DNA of 30,623 nt from CAYQIM01 sp964417555 (GTDB taxonomy: Bacteria > Pseudomonadota > Gammaproteobacteria > Diplorickettsiales > Diplorickettsiaceae): positions 1 through 30,623 of the forward strand of contig CAYQIM010000049.1 of the NCBI GenBank assembly GCA_964417555.1, written 5' to 3'. Positions 8,004 through 16,771 of the stretch are shown here, in pieces. A program made the translations under genes and the position numbers. A model generated the notes under the pieces. The model ran no database searches. It saw only the letters and a program-made list of their open reading frames with translations, and had not been told where the DNA came from. The first letter of the stretch is position 1; every line of letters begins with the position of its first letter.

Positions 8004-9398
8004 TTAGTGACGATGCCAATCCGTTCCTGTCGCATTATCACTTAAGGAAACACCTAAACGCTGTAATTCATTACGAATCTTATCCGCCTCTGCCCAGTTT
8101 TTTTCCGCACGCGCTTTATTACGTGCCGTAATCAGTGCGTCTATGGTCTGCGATTTACCTTCTTCAAATCCCGCCTTTAAAAACTGTTCTAGATTTTGTT
8201 GTAAAATACCCAGTAGACCCGCTTGTTGTTTTAAAAATTGCGCCAAAGCAAATGCCTTGTTTCGATCGTTTGTACGCAGACTATTAATTTCACGCGCAAC
8301 ATCAAATAATATCGCCAACGCCTCAGGCGTATTAAAATCATCATCCATGGCGGCATTAAATTGCTTTTGGTAGGCCGCTGTCACATTCAAAAAGTCTTCA
8401 TTTTGAGCGTTGGTCCAATCAAAACCACGTAAACTGGTATAAAGACGCTGTAAAGCCGCCCGGGCAATCTGCAAATTTTCCTGAGAATAATGAATAGGGC
8501 TACGATAATGACTCGCCACTAAAAAATAACGCACAACCTCACTGGGATATTCCGCCAAAACTTCGCGTAAAGTGAAAAAATTTCCTAAAGATTTAGACAT
8601 TTTTTGCCGATTAATTTGCACAAAACCGACATGCATCCACGTATTAACAAATTTTTTAGCGGTTGCCCCTTCCGATTGCGCAATCTCATTTTGATGATGC
8701 GGAAAAACCAAATCGAGTCCGCCGCCATGAATATCAAATTGTTCCCCTAACGCTGCCATCGACATCGCCGAACATTCGATGTGCCAACCAGGTCGGCCTT
8801 TTCCCCAAGGTGAGTCCCAGCTAGGCTCATCAGGTTTTGCTTGTTTCCACAACACAAAATCCAAGGGATCTTTTTTTGTCAGTTCGATAGCCACACGTGC
8901 ACCACTACGTAATTTTTCCAGGTCTTGATGCGCTAATTGACCATATTTTTTAAATTGTTCAACCGCATAAAAAATATCGCCATTATCGGCTTGGTAAGCG
9001 ATGCCTTTATCCAAGAGTACTTGGATTAACGCTAACATCGGGGCGATGGCATCGGTCGCCTTAGGTTCATGCGTAGGAGAAAGAATATTTAACTGCGCCA
9101 GATCGTCATGCATCGCCACAATCATACGTTCGGTTAACTGTTTTAACGTTTCATTATTTTCTTGCGCGCGTTTAATAATCTTATCGTCAATATCGGTGAT
9201 ATTACGCACGTAATTAACCGCATAACCTTGGTTTTGCAAATAACGCACCACTACATCAAAAGCCACTAATACACGGGCATGACCGATATGACATAAGTCA
9301 TAGACCGTCATACCGCAAACATACATACCCACTTTTTTATCGTGCAGCGGTTTAAAAACCTCTTTTTTTTGGTTGAGGGTGTTATAAATTTTTAACAT
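8004..9398 (-). CDS. cysS: Cysteinyl-tRNA synthetase
   Basis: Class I aminoacyl-tRNA synthetase charging tRNA-Cys in the cytosol. The start at 9398 (MLKIYNTLNQKKE) matches the family N-terminus and gives 464 aa; the frame is open 23 codons further upstream, but that part is not family-like. Zinc ligand Cys28 (YVCGMTVYD), the HIGH motif at 37-40, a second Cys in WHIECSAMS, HHQNE with the remaining zinc ligands, and the KMSKS loop (~266-270) are all present. The chosen start makes it overlap the end of gltX by 17 nt, so the two are very likely cotranscribed and translationally coupled. Confidence 0.97.
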   Translation of the reverse strand: MLKIYNTLNQKKEVFKPLHDKKVGMYVCGMTVYDLCHIGHARVLVAFDVVVRYLQNQGYAVNYVRNITDIDDKIIKRAQENNETLKQLTERMIVAMHDDLAQLNILSPTHEPKATDAIAPMLALIQVLLDKGIAYQADNGDIFYAVEQFKKYGQLAHQDLEKLRSGARVAIELTKKDPLDFVLWKQAKPDEPSWDSPWGKGRPGWHIECSAMSMAALGEQFDIHGGGLDLVFPHHQNEIAQSEGATAKKFVNTWMHVGFVQINRQKMSKSLGNFFTLREVLAEYPSEVVRYFLVASHYRSPIHYSQENLQIARAALQRLYTSLRGFDWTNAQNEDFLNVTAAYQKQFNAAMDDDFNTPEALAILFDVAREINSLRTNDRNKAFALAQFLKQQAGLLGILQQNLEQFLKAGFEEGKSQTIDALITARNKARAEKNWAEADKIRNELQRLGVSLSDNATGTDWHRH

Positions 9399-10773
9399 AA
9401 AGAATTCTCTCACGTATTTTTTCACTGCCGAGTAAAGCCACCAACTTTTCCATTTCCGGTCCATCAAGCCGACCGGTCAAGGCCATGCGTAAAGGTCCAA
9501 ATAAGGCTTTACCTTTTAGATTTAATGTTTCCTGCAGCTTTTTCATTAATGGTTTAAATTCTAGTGGTTCTTCCAATAAATCTAATACCGTTGACCAGAA
9601 TTTAGGCGCACTGTTTTTTAAAAAGCTTTTGGCTTCCGAGGTCAATACGAACTCACCGAATAACGTTTTCGCCCACTGCAAGGCTTCATCAGGAAAAGAG
9701 ATATTGGATCGCATGAGATCAATAAATAGTGGCATGGCCGAAGGCGGTACCAGCTTTTCCACGTCTTGTCCCATCCAGCGTAGCAATTGATCATCCGTAC
9801 TGTGGAGTAAGGCTTGCTTCTGCCAATAAAGTAATTGCACATTATCGTACCGTGCAGGTGATTTCCCTAAGCGTTCTAATGAGAAATTTTTACTCAGTTC
9901 TGACAACGCCATAAAATGAGGATCGGTATAGGTATGCCCCAACCGTCCTAAATAATTTTGTAACGCGGCTGGAAAATAACCTAATTCACGTAAGGCTTTA
10001 ATACTAAAACTACCGTGCCGTTTTGATAACGGCGTGCCATCATCGCCAACAATTAATGACATATGGCCATAGCGAGGAACCGGTAAATCTAGTGCTTGTA
10101 ATAACATAATTTGTCGCGGCGTATTCGTCAGATGATCTTCACCACGCAGCACATCGGTTACTTGCATTAAGGCATCATCGATCGCATTACAAAAGAAAAA
10201 AGCGGCCGAACCATCGCTACGTTGAATAATAAAATCGCCGATATCAGCGCTTGAAAAGACTTGCTCCCCTTTAACTAAATCATCAAAACAAACAGTTTGT
10301 GCAGGCTGCACTCGGAAACGTAAACTGCTTTTTTTACCTTCCGCTTTTTTTGTCGCAACTTCGGATGCACTCAGGTGACTACAAGTACCCGCATAACGTG
10401 GCGGTTTTCCCTGTGACAATAAACGCTTACGCATCAGTGCCAATTCTTGTTCCGTGCAAAAACAAGGGTAAGCACGCCCTAAGCTTTGTAATTTCTGATA
10501 GTAATGGGCATAAAGTGATTGGCGCTGGGATTGGAAATAAGGACCTTGTCCACCGTCTTTCTCAGGACCTTCATCCCAGGACAAACCTAACCATAATAAA
10601 TCGACTTGCACTTGATCCGATAAAGCCTGTAATGAACGGCTGGCATCACTATCTTCTATTCTTAGTAAAAAATGTCCCGATTGGGACTTAGCTAATAAAA
10701 AACTAAATAAAGCCGTGCGGGCATTTCCTAAATGGATATAGCCCGTGGGACTAGGGGCAAAACGGGTTTTCAT
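9382..10773 (-). CDS. gltX: Glutamyl-tRNA synthetase
   Basis: Class I synthetase charging tRNA-Glu. The start at 10773 (MKTRFAPSPTGYIHLG) is the conserved N-terminus and gives 463 aa; a GTG at 10824 would add 17 unconserved residues. The HIGH equivalent is HLGNAR, and the KMSKS equivalent is LSKRHGSF. The zinc-finger region is reduced to C-F-C ... C (YPCFCTEQEL and GTCSHL). Active-site segments (LRIEDSDASR, DVLRGEDHLTNTPRQ) are intact. The catalytic part is full length, and the C-terminal anticodon domain ends within cysS. The ribosome site is weak. The 97 bases to divergent lpxH should hold both promoters. Confidence 0.97.
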   Translation of the reverse strand: MKTRFAPSPTGYIHLGNARTALFSFLLAKSQSGHFLLRIEDSDASRSLQALSDQVQVDLLWLGLSWDEGPEKDGGQGPYFQSQRQSLYAHYYQKLQSLGRAYPCFCTEQELALMRKRLLSQGKPPRYAGTCSHLSASEVATKKAEGKKSSLRFRVQPAQTVCFDDLVKGEQVFSSADIGDFIIQRSDGSAAFFFCNAIDDALMQVTDVLRGEDHLTNTPRQIMLLQALDLPVPRYGHMSLIVGDDGTPLSKRHGSFSIKALRELGYFPAALQNYLGRLGHTYTDPHFMALSELSKNFSLERLGKSPARYDNVQLLYWQKQALLHSTDDQLLRWMGQDVEKLVPPSAMPLFIDLMRSNISFPDEALQWAKTLFGEFVLTSEAKSFLKNSAPKFWSTVLDLLEEPLEFKPLMKKLQETLNLKGKALFGPLRMALTGRLDGPEMEKLVALLGSEKIRERILYVKNL

Positions 10774-10870
10774 AATTTCGATACTTTTTCTGATAAAACT
10801 AACAAAGCTGTCACAAGGCGGCACAATAAAAATAACATGAAGTGGGGGTTTTACGCTATTATTACGACGT

Positions 10871-11623
10871 ATGTCGACTTTATTTATATCTGACTTGCAT
10901 TTAAGTGCTAATCAGCCGGACTTAACGCGGCTTTTTATTGACTTCTTACAACATCAAGCAAAAAAAGCCGAAGCACTCTATATCTTAGGCGATCTGTTTG
11001 AAGCTTGGGTGGGCGATGACAATAAAACCCCGTTTAATCAACAAATAATCAACGCAATCGCTGAATTAACCGCCAGCGGTGTCAAAACCTATTTCATGCC
11101 CGGAAATCGGGATTTTTTAATTGGCGCGCATTTTATAAAAAAAACCGGATGTCATTGGCTTACCGATCCCACGCTTATCTTTCTTTACGGAATACCCACC
11201 CTCCTGAGCCACGGCGATAGTTGGTGTACACAAGATAAGCGTTATATTCTTTTTCGTCGCTCAACACGGACGCATTGTTTGCAATCTCTATTTTTAAAGT
11301 TACCCCTAACCCTACGGCAAAAAATTGCACAATACTTGCGTGGTAATGACAATCATACCGTACCGAACAATAACCCAAAATACGATGTGGTCATGGACGA
11401 AATACGCCGCTGCTTACAACACTATCCAGCCCAATTAATTATTCATGGTCATACACACCAACCCAGCATTCAATTGTTTCAACCCCTTGCCGAAAACTCA
11501 AATGTTGCTATGAATAAAAACAAGCCATTAAAGCGGATCGTATTAAGCGATTGGCGCCCAAGTCATGGAAATGCACTACTCGTTCATCCCAATAAGAAAT
11601 GTGAGCTAATTGACTTCGCGTAA
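10871..11623 (+). CDS. lpxH: UDP-2,3-diacylglucosamine diphosphatase
   Basis: Peripheral membrane metallophosphoesterase that hydrolyses UDP-2,3-diacylglucosamine to lipid X and UMP, the fourth step of lipid A synthesis. Metal-binding motifs appear in order: SDLHL (Asp8, His10), GDLFEAWVGDD (Asp41 region), GNRD (~80), LSHGD (~113) and IHGHTH (~195). The 250-aa length is close to the 240 aa of E. coli LpxH, with a short loop insertion (NSNVAMNKNKPLK) before SDWRP. No clear Shine-Dalgarno precedes the ATG. Its 3' end overlaps the convergent cvpA end by 18 nt. It shows the organism makes lipid A. Confidence 0.96.
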   Translation: MSTLFISDLHLSANQPDLTRLFIDFLQHQAKKAEALYILGDLFEAWVGDDNKTPFNQQIINAIAELTASGVKTYFMPGNRDFLIGAHFIKKTGCHWLTDPTLIFLYGIPTLLSHGDSWCTQDKRYILFRRSTRTHCLQSLFLKLPLTLRQKIAQYLRGNDNHTVPNNNPKYDVVMDEIRRCLQHYPAQLIIHGHTHQPSIQLFQPLAENSNVAMNKNKPLKRIVLSDWRPSHGNALLVHPNKKCELIDFA

Positions 11624-12127
11624 ATGTTCACCCTTTTCTAAATGGCCATTAATAGAATCAGGTAATAACGTTTTTAGCCAATTTTCTATCGGTTCAAAAT
11701 GAGGAACTAATACGGACTGCTGCCAAGATTGCTCTTTCGAAAAAGGCGTTAGGTTGGTTAACATCATCAATAACACCACTACTAAAATACCGCGCGCTAT
11801 ACCAAAGATAATACCTAATACTCTATCCGTTCCACTTAATCCAGTATTTGAAACCAATTGTCCAATAAGATAATTAATCAACATACCTAATATTAATGTG
11901 GCTAAGAACAATCCAACAAAACTAATCACCAACCTAACGGAGTCTGAATGGATAACATTAACTAATAGACCAGCAATATATTGGTAAAAAAGAAAACTGA
12001 CGATAATGGCCGCTAGCCAGACAACCAAAGAAATCACTTCACGCACAAATCCACGCATGACGCTAATAAGCACTGAAAGTGCGATGATAGCAATGATGGT
12101 ATAGTCAATCCAATTAAATGTAGACAT
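11606..12127 (-). CDS. cvpA: CvpA family membrane protein
   Basis: Inner-membrane protein of the colicin V production family (PF02674), involved in envelope homeostasis. Four hydrophobic helices are visible (roughly residues 7-25, 30-50, 62-87 and 102-123). The N-terminus MSTFNWIDYTIIAIIALSVL and the GFVREVISLVVW motif are typical, as is the GxxxRGILVV segment. AAGG lies 7 nt before the ATG. It is 68 nt downstream of pyrE on the same strand. In many gammaproteobacteria cvpA neighbours purF; here it follows pyrE, another nucleotide gene. Confidence 0.88.
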   Translation of the reverse strand: MSTFNWIDYTIIAIIALSVLISVMRGFVREVISLVVWLAAIIVSFLFYQYIAGLLVNVIHSDSVRLVISFVGLFLATLILGMLINYLIGQLVSNTGLSGTDRVLGIIFGIARGILVVVLLMMLTNLTPFSKEQSWQQSVLVPHFEPIENWLKTLLPDSINGHLEKGEHLREVN

Positions 12128-12195
12128 GAAAGACCTTATAAAATAAAAACACGTTACCGTTACTTAGGTTATGTCAATAAAGCAGAAAGTATAGC

Positions 12196-12732
12196 TTATT
12201 TTTTTGACATGAGTTCACTTAAAGTAAAAACAGCATGTAAGCGATAACCTTTTTTTGCTAAGATTTCGCAACCACCTTCCTGTCTATCGACCAGCACCAC
12301 CACATCCCTGACTTGCAAACCTTCTTGCTCTAACGCTTCGATAGTTTTTAATACACTACCTCCTGTTGTAACAACATCTTCTATGATTAAGCAATTTTGG
12401 CCTTTTTTAAAAACGCCTTCCACTTGTTTTTTTGTACCATACGCCTTTACCTCTTTACGGCAAATTAACATCGGTAAATTCTGTGCGATAGAAATACAGC
12501 TAGCAATCGGCAAGGCGGTATAAGGAACTCCACAAATCAAACTCGGATGACTATTTTTTATAATATCCCAAAGCGCATTAGCCACTCTTTGTAAAAGTGG
12601 CGGATAGGAAATAATAGAACGTAGGTCGATATAGATGGGGGAAATAGCGCCACTACGCAATGTAAATTCACCGAATTTAATCACATTAATTTCAGTTAAT
12701 GCCTGGATTAATTCTTGTTTTTTAACCATCAT
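12196..12732 (-). CDS. pyrE: Orotate phosphoribosyltransferase
   Basis: Transfers phosphoribose from PRPP to orotate, giving OMP in de novo pyrimidine synthesis. The PRPP-binding loop LIIEDVVTTGGSVL is at ~116-129, and the catalytic flexible loop with KxxxYGTKKQVEG at ~93-105. Segments such as SPIYIDLRSI and GVPYTALPIA resemble the OPRT domain of eukaryotic UMP synthase and its bacterial relatives more than the E. coli enzyme, as far as I can recall. Length 178 aa is short for PyrE. Two adjacent ATGs exist (12732, 12729); a GAGG sits 10 nt before the first. Downstream of gyrA (65 nt) on the same strand. Confidence 0.93.
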   Translation of the reverse strand: MMVKKQELIQALTEINVIKFGEFTLRSGAISPIYIDLRSIISYPPLLQRVANALWDIIKNSHPSLICGVPYTALPIASCISIAQNLPMLICRKEVKAYGTKKQVEGVFKKGQNCLIIEDVVTTGGSVLKTIEALEQEGLQVRDVVVLVDRQEGGCEILAKKGYRLHAVFTLSELMSKK

Positions 12733-12797
12733 GCGATAGTAGCCTCTATTGGATTTTTTGCATGTCTCAAAAAAAGGAATCGAGCAATATCGAGCAA

Positions 12798-15359
12798 TTA
12801 GGCAGTTTCGCTGAGAATTTCTTCTTCGATTCGTTCTAACCCCACCAACGTTTCCCCCGCATTAAGACGAATTAAACGCACGCCTTGCGAATGTCGTCCC
12901 GCACTGCGAATTTCCTCTACTCGCGTGCGCACTAAGGTGGCCTTATTCGTTATCAACATCACCTCATCTTGTGGGAATACTTGAACCGCAGCCACAACGT
13001 TGCCGTTGCGTTCTGTCGTTTTAAGCGCTACAACCCCACTACCGCCTCGCCCTGTTAAGCGATGATCACCAATGGGTGTGCGTTTTCCATAACCGTGAGT
13101 CGTTGCCGTTAATATTTGGCCATCCGCTTTCGCAATAATCAGAGAAATCACCTGCTGTCCCGATTGTAATTTAACTCCTCGAACACCGCAGGCCGTGCGA
13201 CCCATCGCGCGTACTTTGCTTTCATTAAAACGTATCACTTTTCCGGCATCCGTAAACAACAACACATCTTGTTGTCCATCCGTTAAGGCAACACCGACTA
13301 AACGATCACCGTCACGCAAATCAATCGCAATGATACCGTCATTTCGAGGACGGGAAAAATCGATTAAATTCGTTTTCTTGACCGTACCATTGGCCGTTGC
13401 CATAAAAATAGTATGATCCGTGGTAAATTGGTGGACGGGTAATACTGCGTGAATACGCTCATTCTCGCTCAGTGTTAGTAAATTAACGATAGGCCTTCCC
13501 TTTGCCGTTCGGCTTCCTTCCGGTAGTTTATATACCTTCAGCCAATATACTTTACCCAAACTAGAAAAACATAATAAAGTCGCATGGGTATTCGCAATAA
13601 GAAGATGCTCGATAAAATCTTCTTCTTTGACATCCCCGGACGATTTTCCTCTGCCACCCCGACGCTGTGCTTGATAGACATCCATCGCTTGTCTTTTTAT
13701 ATAGCCATCATGTGAAATCGTAACCACCACATCCTCGGCGGGAATCAGATCCTCTGCACTAAATTCAGCATCGACGGTAACAATTTCAGTGCGTCGTTCA
13801 TCGGCAAACTCTTCTCTAGCCGCACGTAATTCTTCTCGTACTACCTGACGTAAACGTTCGGGATTATTAAGAATTTCTAATAAATCAACGATAGTCGCCA
13901 ATTGTTCACGGTATTCACGCAGAATCTTATCTTGCTCTAATCCTGTTAAACGATGTAAACGAAGATCTAAAATAGCCTGAGCTTGTTCAGGCGATAATCG
14001 GTAAAGCTGAGTTTCTTTGATTAAGCCATATGAATGAATAGATGACTCGTTAAGTAAGGGATTGTCCAATGAGTCCGTTTTAAGCAACATGTCAGCGACA
14101 ATGCCGAGTTGCCAATCTTGCTTTAACAGCCCTTGTTTGGCGTCACCTGGATCTTTTGCTGCTTTAATTAAAGCAATCATCGGATCAATATTGGCTAAAG
14201 CAATCCCTAACCCTTCTAAGATATGTGCACGTTCGCGTGCTTTCCGTAAATCAAAAAGCGTTCGACGGGTAATGACTTCACGACGATGTGATAAAAACGC
14301 TTCTATTATCTGCTTAAGGTTGAGTAAGACGGGTCTTCCCTCCACCAAAGCCACCATATTGATCCCAAAGGTAACCTGCAATTCTGTTTGTGAAAATAGA
14401 TTATTAAGAAGAACCTCCGCATTTTCACCACGGCGCATTTCAATAACGATCCGCATACCTTCCCTATCAGACTCATCCCGTAATGCCGTAATACCTTCGA
14501 GGCGCTTTTCTTTTACCAATTTGGCGATTTTCTCAATTAATTTAGCTTTATTAACCTGGAAAGGTAACTCGGTAACAATAATTCGCTGCTTATGAGTCTT
14601 TTCATCCTGCTCCAATTCCGTTCTTGCTCGTACAAATACTCGCCCTTTACCTCGGTGATACGCTTCGACAATGCCTTGTTTACCATAAATTAAACCCGCG
14701 GTTGGGAAGTCAGGACCCTTAATAAAGGTTATCAAACTATCAATACTCAGCTCAGGATCATCAATCAAGGCCACGCAGGCATCAATCACTTCACCAAGAT
14801 TATGGGGTGGAATATTTGTCGCCATCCCTACGGCTATTCCTGAGGAGCCATTAACTAATAAATGTGGGATACGAGTCGGTAACACAACAGGAATCTGTTC
14901 TGTTTCATCATAATTAGGTACAAAATCAACGGTTTCTTTGGCTAAATCCGCTAATAAAGCATGAGCCAGCTTTGACATACGAATTTCGGTATAACGCATC
15001 GCGGCGGCGGAATCGCCATCTATCGAACCAAAATTACCTTGGCCATCGATTAATACCGAACGCATAGAAAAGGTTTGCGCCATACGGACAATCGTGTCAT
15101 ACACGGCCACATCGCCATGCGGGTGGTATTTACCAATCACATCACCGACGACACGCGCTGACTTTTTGTAGGGCTTATTCCAATCATTGCCCAATTCACT
15201 CATTGCAAATAAAATCCGCCTATGCACGGGCTTTAAGCCATCACGTACGTCAGGTAAAGCACGGCCAACGATGACACTCATCGCATAAGCGAGATAAGAC
15301 TGCTTTAGCTCTTTTTCAATTGTTACGGAAATAATTTCGTTAGCCACTGACTCAGACAT
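12798..15359 (-). CDS. gyrA: DNA gyrase subunit A
   Basis: Breakage-reunion subunit of gyrase, which introduces negative supercoils. The N-terminal domain carries the catalytic Tyr123 in AAMRYTEIR. The GyrA box QRRGGRGKS (~560-568) marks it as gyrase rather than topoisomerase IV. The C-terminal beta-pinwheel repeats (e.g. GYGKRTPIGDHRLTGRGG) are complete. Length 853 aa is normal. The residue equivalent to E. coli Ser83 is Val84 (HPHGDVAVYD; codon GTG at 15110-15108), while the Asp87 equivalent is kept. The tandem decamer ATCGAGCAAT lies just past the stop. Reading order gyrA-pyrE-cvpA, with 65-68 nt gaps, is compatible with an operon. Confidence 0.98.
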   Translation of the reverse strand: MSESVANEIISVTIEKELKQSYLAYAMSVIVGRALPDVRDGLKPVHRRILFAMSELGNDWNKPYKKSARVVGDVIGKYHPHGDVAVYDTIVRMAQTFSMRSVLIDGQGNFGSIDGDSAAAMRYTEIRMSKLAHALLADLAKETVDFVPNYDETEQIPVVLPTRIPHLLVNGSSGIAVGMATNIPPHNLGEVIDACVALIDDPELSIDSLITFIKGPDFPTAGLIYGKQGIVEAYHRGKGRVFVRARTELEQDEKTHKQRIIVTELPFQVNKAKLIEKIAKLVKEKRLEGITALRDESDREGMRIVIEMRRGENAEVLLNNLFSQTELQVTFGINMVALVEGRPVLLNLKQIIEAFLSHRREVITRRTLFDLRKARERAHILEGLGIALANIDPMIALIKAAKDPGDAKQGLLKQDWQLGIVADMLLKTDSLDNPLLNESSIHSYGLIKETQLYRLSPEQAQAILDLRLHRLTGLEQDKILREYREQLATIVDLLEILNNPERLRQVVREELRAAREEFADERRTEIVTVDAEFSAEDLIPAEDVVVTISHDGYIKRQAMDVYQAQRRGGRGKSSGDVKEEDFIEHLLIANTHATLLCFSSLGKVYWLKVYKLPEGSRTAKGRPIVNLLTLSENERIHAVLPVHQFTTDHTIFMATANGTVKKTNLIDFSRPRNDGIIAIDLRDGDRLVGVALTDGQQDVLLFTDAGKVIRFNESKVRAMGRTACGVRGVKLQSGQQVISLIIAKADGQILTATTHGYGKRTPIGDHRLTGRGGSGVVALKTTERNGNVVAAVQVFPQDEVMLITNKATLVRTRVEEIRSAGRHSQGVRLIRLNAGETLVGLERIEEEILSETA

Positions 15360-15483
15360 AAAAACTCATTTCACTCAAATTAATGGGCTAAATACTACCA
15401 TAAATAGGGCTTGACGGGCAGTCTATTCGATAAAGATAAAGGAGAGAAAAGCAAGCACACCTACATCGCGAGAACAGAAAAAA

Positions 15484-15524
15484 CTAAAAAAACAAAACAG
15501 GCAGAAGCAGTATCACTCCTGCCT
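15484..15524 (-). terminator. Terminator of the small lipoprotein gene
   Basis: On the minus strand AGGCAG (15524-15519) pairs with CTGCCT (15504-15499) and is followed by GTTTTGTTTTTTT. It lies ~55 nt past the lipoprotein stop and before gyrA, so it should separate the two transcripts. Confidence 0.6.
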
Positions 15525-15579
15525 CTTTTAACTTGCCGAGGGATAACACGATGCATATTCCCTCTTTACTACCTGTTTC

Positions 15580-15933
15580 TTATTTAGTAGTACCTGCATC
15601 ACTACCCGTAGAAGTAGCAGCACCCTTATCGGTTGCAGGTGATGGTGTAGGAGTCGTCGTAGTTGACGTATCCGGTGTCGTCGTACTCGTTCCTGCCGCA
15701 GGCTGAGTGGTATCAGTCGTTGCAGGAGGGGGCTGGGTAGGCTCTGCCGACGGATTAACGGATTGTTGAGTTTGATCTAAACCATTAGCCGGTGTGGTAG
15801 GCGCTGGATTCGTTATTTGATCCTGGACAGGCAATGCAGTATCCGTTTGATCGCCTTGCTTATCAGAAGACTGATGACCACAACCCGCCAAGGCAACTGT
15901 CAACAGCATTGGAACCAAAAACTTCTTATACAT
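15580..15933 (-). CDS. Small Thr/Pro-rich lipoprotein
   Basis: A 117-aa predicted lipoprotein. MYKKFLVPMLLTVALAGC is a type II signal peptide with the lipobox LAGC (acylated Cys18). The rest is low complexity: Thr, Pro, Ser, Gln and Ala, with runs such as STTTPDTSTTTTPTPSP, and no folded domain. The residue after Cys is Gly, not Asp, so outer-membrane sorting is expected. I take the ATG at 15933, which has GGGGA 9 nt upstream, rather than the TTG at 15939. It has its own terminator at 15484-15524. Function unknown; low-complexity lipoproteins like this may be surface exposed or envelope spacers. Confidence 0.8.
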   Translation of the reverse strand: MYKKFLVPMLLTVALAGCGHQSSDKQGDQTDTALPVQDQITNPAPTTPANGLDQTQQSVNPSAEPTQPPPATTDTTQPAAGTSTTTPDTSTTTTPTPSPATDKGAATSTGSDAGTTK

Positions 15934-15939
15934 AAGCAA

Positions 15940-16178
15940 AATTCCCCATCATAAAATTAAAGCGTTAAGGACAAAGCTTGTCAGCAGATCTCTTGCAAAC
16001 CAAAACACATAGCTTGGAAAGAGGCCCCGTAGGACTATGATTTAAAGCCCACACCTGACGAAACTCTTAAAAACCTCATATTAAGGCCAGATAAGCATAG
16101 CAAAACTTTCCGTAAAACAAAATCTCCTGTGTCAACCCTCCCAGCCTTAAAACCTTGGCTTAGCACGATCTAGGCTTA
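15940..16178. other. Intergenic stretch upstream of the lipoprotein gene
   Basis: No supported gene. A TTGACA on the minus strand (16137-16132) could be a -35 but has no convincing -10 at the right distance. Nothing else stands out. Confidence 0.4.
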
Positions 16179-16206
16179 TTGCCAAGCTACTGAATACTGT
16201 TATAAT
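16179..16206 (+). promoter_or_regulatory. Sigma-70 promoter of the candidate small RNA / rne leader
   Basis: TTGCCA (16179-16184), 16-nt spacer, then a perfect TATAAT (16201-16206). Transcription would start near 16212-16213. No gene begins for 560 nt downstream, but an RNA with strong hairpins and a terminator does. Confidence 0.65.
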
Positions 16207-16211
16207 AGCCC

Positions 16212-16336
16212 CTAGATTTAGTTTTTGTAAGTAAAAAGGCTGATAGCCTAGAGTTACTTACAGTAAGGAGCGAGACGGAAGATAAGAAGTGTCTTCCTAA
16301 ATGCGCCTGGCTAAAGTGAAAACTTTAGTTTTTTTT
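16212..16336 (+). ncRNA. Candidate small RNA (~125 nt) or rne leader attenuator
   Basis: Between a good promoter and a strong intrinsic terminator lie nested structures. GTAAGTAA (16227-16234) pairs with TTACTTAC (16254-16261), and inside it AGGCT-GAT-AGCCT forms a second perfect stem. GGAAGA (16277-16282) pairs with TCTTCC (16292-16297). The third stem is the terminator. AAGGAG and ACGGAAG offer two A-N-GGA motifs of the type bound by CsrA, so an RsmY/Z-like role is conceivable, but two motifs are few. Alternatively it is the attenuated 5' leader of rne, which in enterobacteria is long and structured for RNase E autoregulation. I recognise no known RNA family. Confidence 0.5.
16311..16336 (+). 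terminator. Intrinsic terminator of the candidate small RNA
   Basis: CTAAAGT (16311-16317), GNRA tetraloop GAAA, ACTTTAG (16322-16328), then eight T. A textbook rho-independent terminator with no protein gene in front of it. Confidence 0.8.
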
Positions 16337-16627
16337 ATTGATTTAACTTAAATGTGGGGATAAATTTCAGCCCCAACAAAAGAATTTTGGCTTCTAAGTT
16401 TGTAGTCATGTAATTGAATCATATTTCTCTGCTTTGGTTTTTTAGAACAGGGTAATACCTTACCAGGAATATAAGCCTGATGTATTTATCTGTAAGCCGC
16501 TGGCATTGTTCATTAAAGCCCCGTCAGAGAATATGTAGCAACAAACGTATAGTCCGTGTTGAAATCAGAATTTAAAACCTATGCTACTGTCCTACGTAAG
16601 ACAAAATAGCTTATGCAAAAAATAACG

Positions 16628-16656
16628 TTGACCCGTTTCAAGTTTAAACCTATCAA
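16628..16656 (+). promoter_or_regulatory. Possible proximal rne promoter
   Basis: TTGACC (16628-16633), 17-nt spacer, TATCAA (16651-16656). It would give a ~108-nt leader for rne, independent of the upstream terminator. Confidence 0.4.
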
Positions 16657-16741
16657 AAGGTCATTATTTCAAACTGCTCCCGTTTTAGTTTTAATTGGTT
16701 CTTATTCAACACTCACTTGTTTAAAAAGAATACAAGCTTAG

Positions 16742-16758
16742 TTGGACCTTTCATCCAA
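16742..16758 (+). promoter_or_regulatory. rne: Hairpin just upstream of the rne ribosome site
   Basis: TTGGA (16742-16746) and TCCAA (16754-16758) form a short stem ending a few bases before the Shine-Dalgarno AGGA that serves the ATG at 16772. RNase E commonly controls its own mRNA by cutting leader structures; this hairpin and TGGGG/CCCCA further upstream (~16355) are candidates. Confidence 0.3.
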
Positions 16759-16771
16759 TTAGGATTCAACG

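Noticed and set aside
12779..12798. Tandem ATCGAGCAAT after gyrA as a repeat array or CRISPR fragment
   Set aside because: Only two adjacent units without a spacer; a simple local duplication.
14062..14595. 177-aa plus-strand frame opposite gyrA
   Set aside because: Antisense shadow of gyrA; Ser/Arg/Ile-rich composition typical of complement frames.
16132..16137. TTGACA on the minus strand as promoter of the lipoprotein gene
   Set aside because: No acceptable -10 hexamer at 16-18 bp from it.
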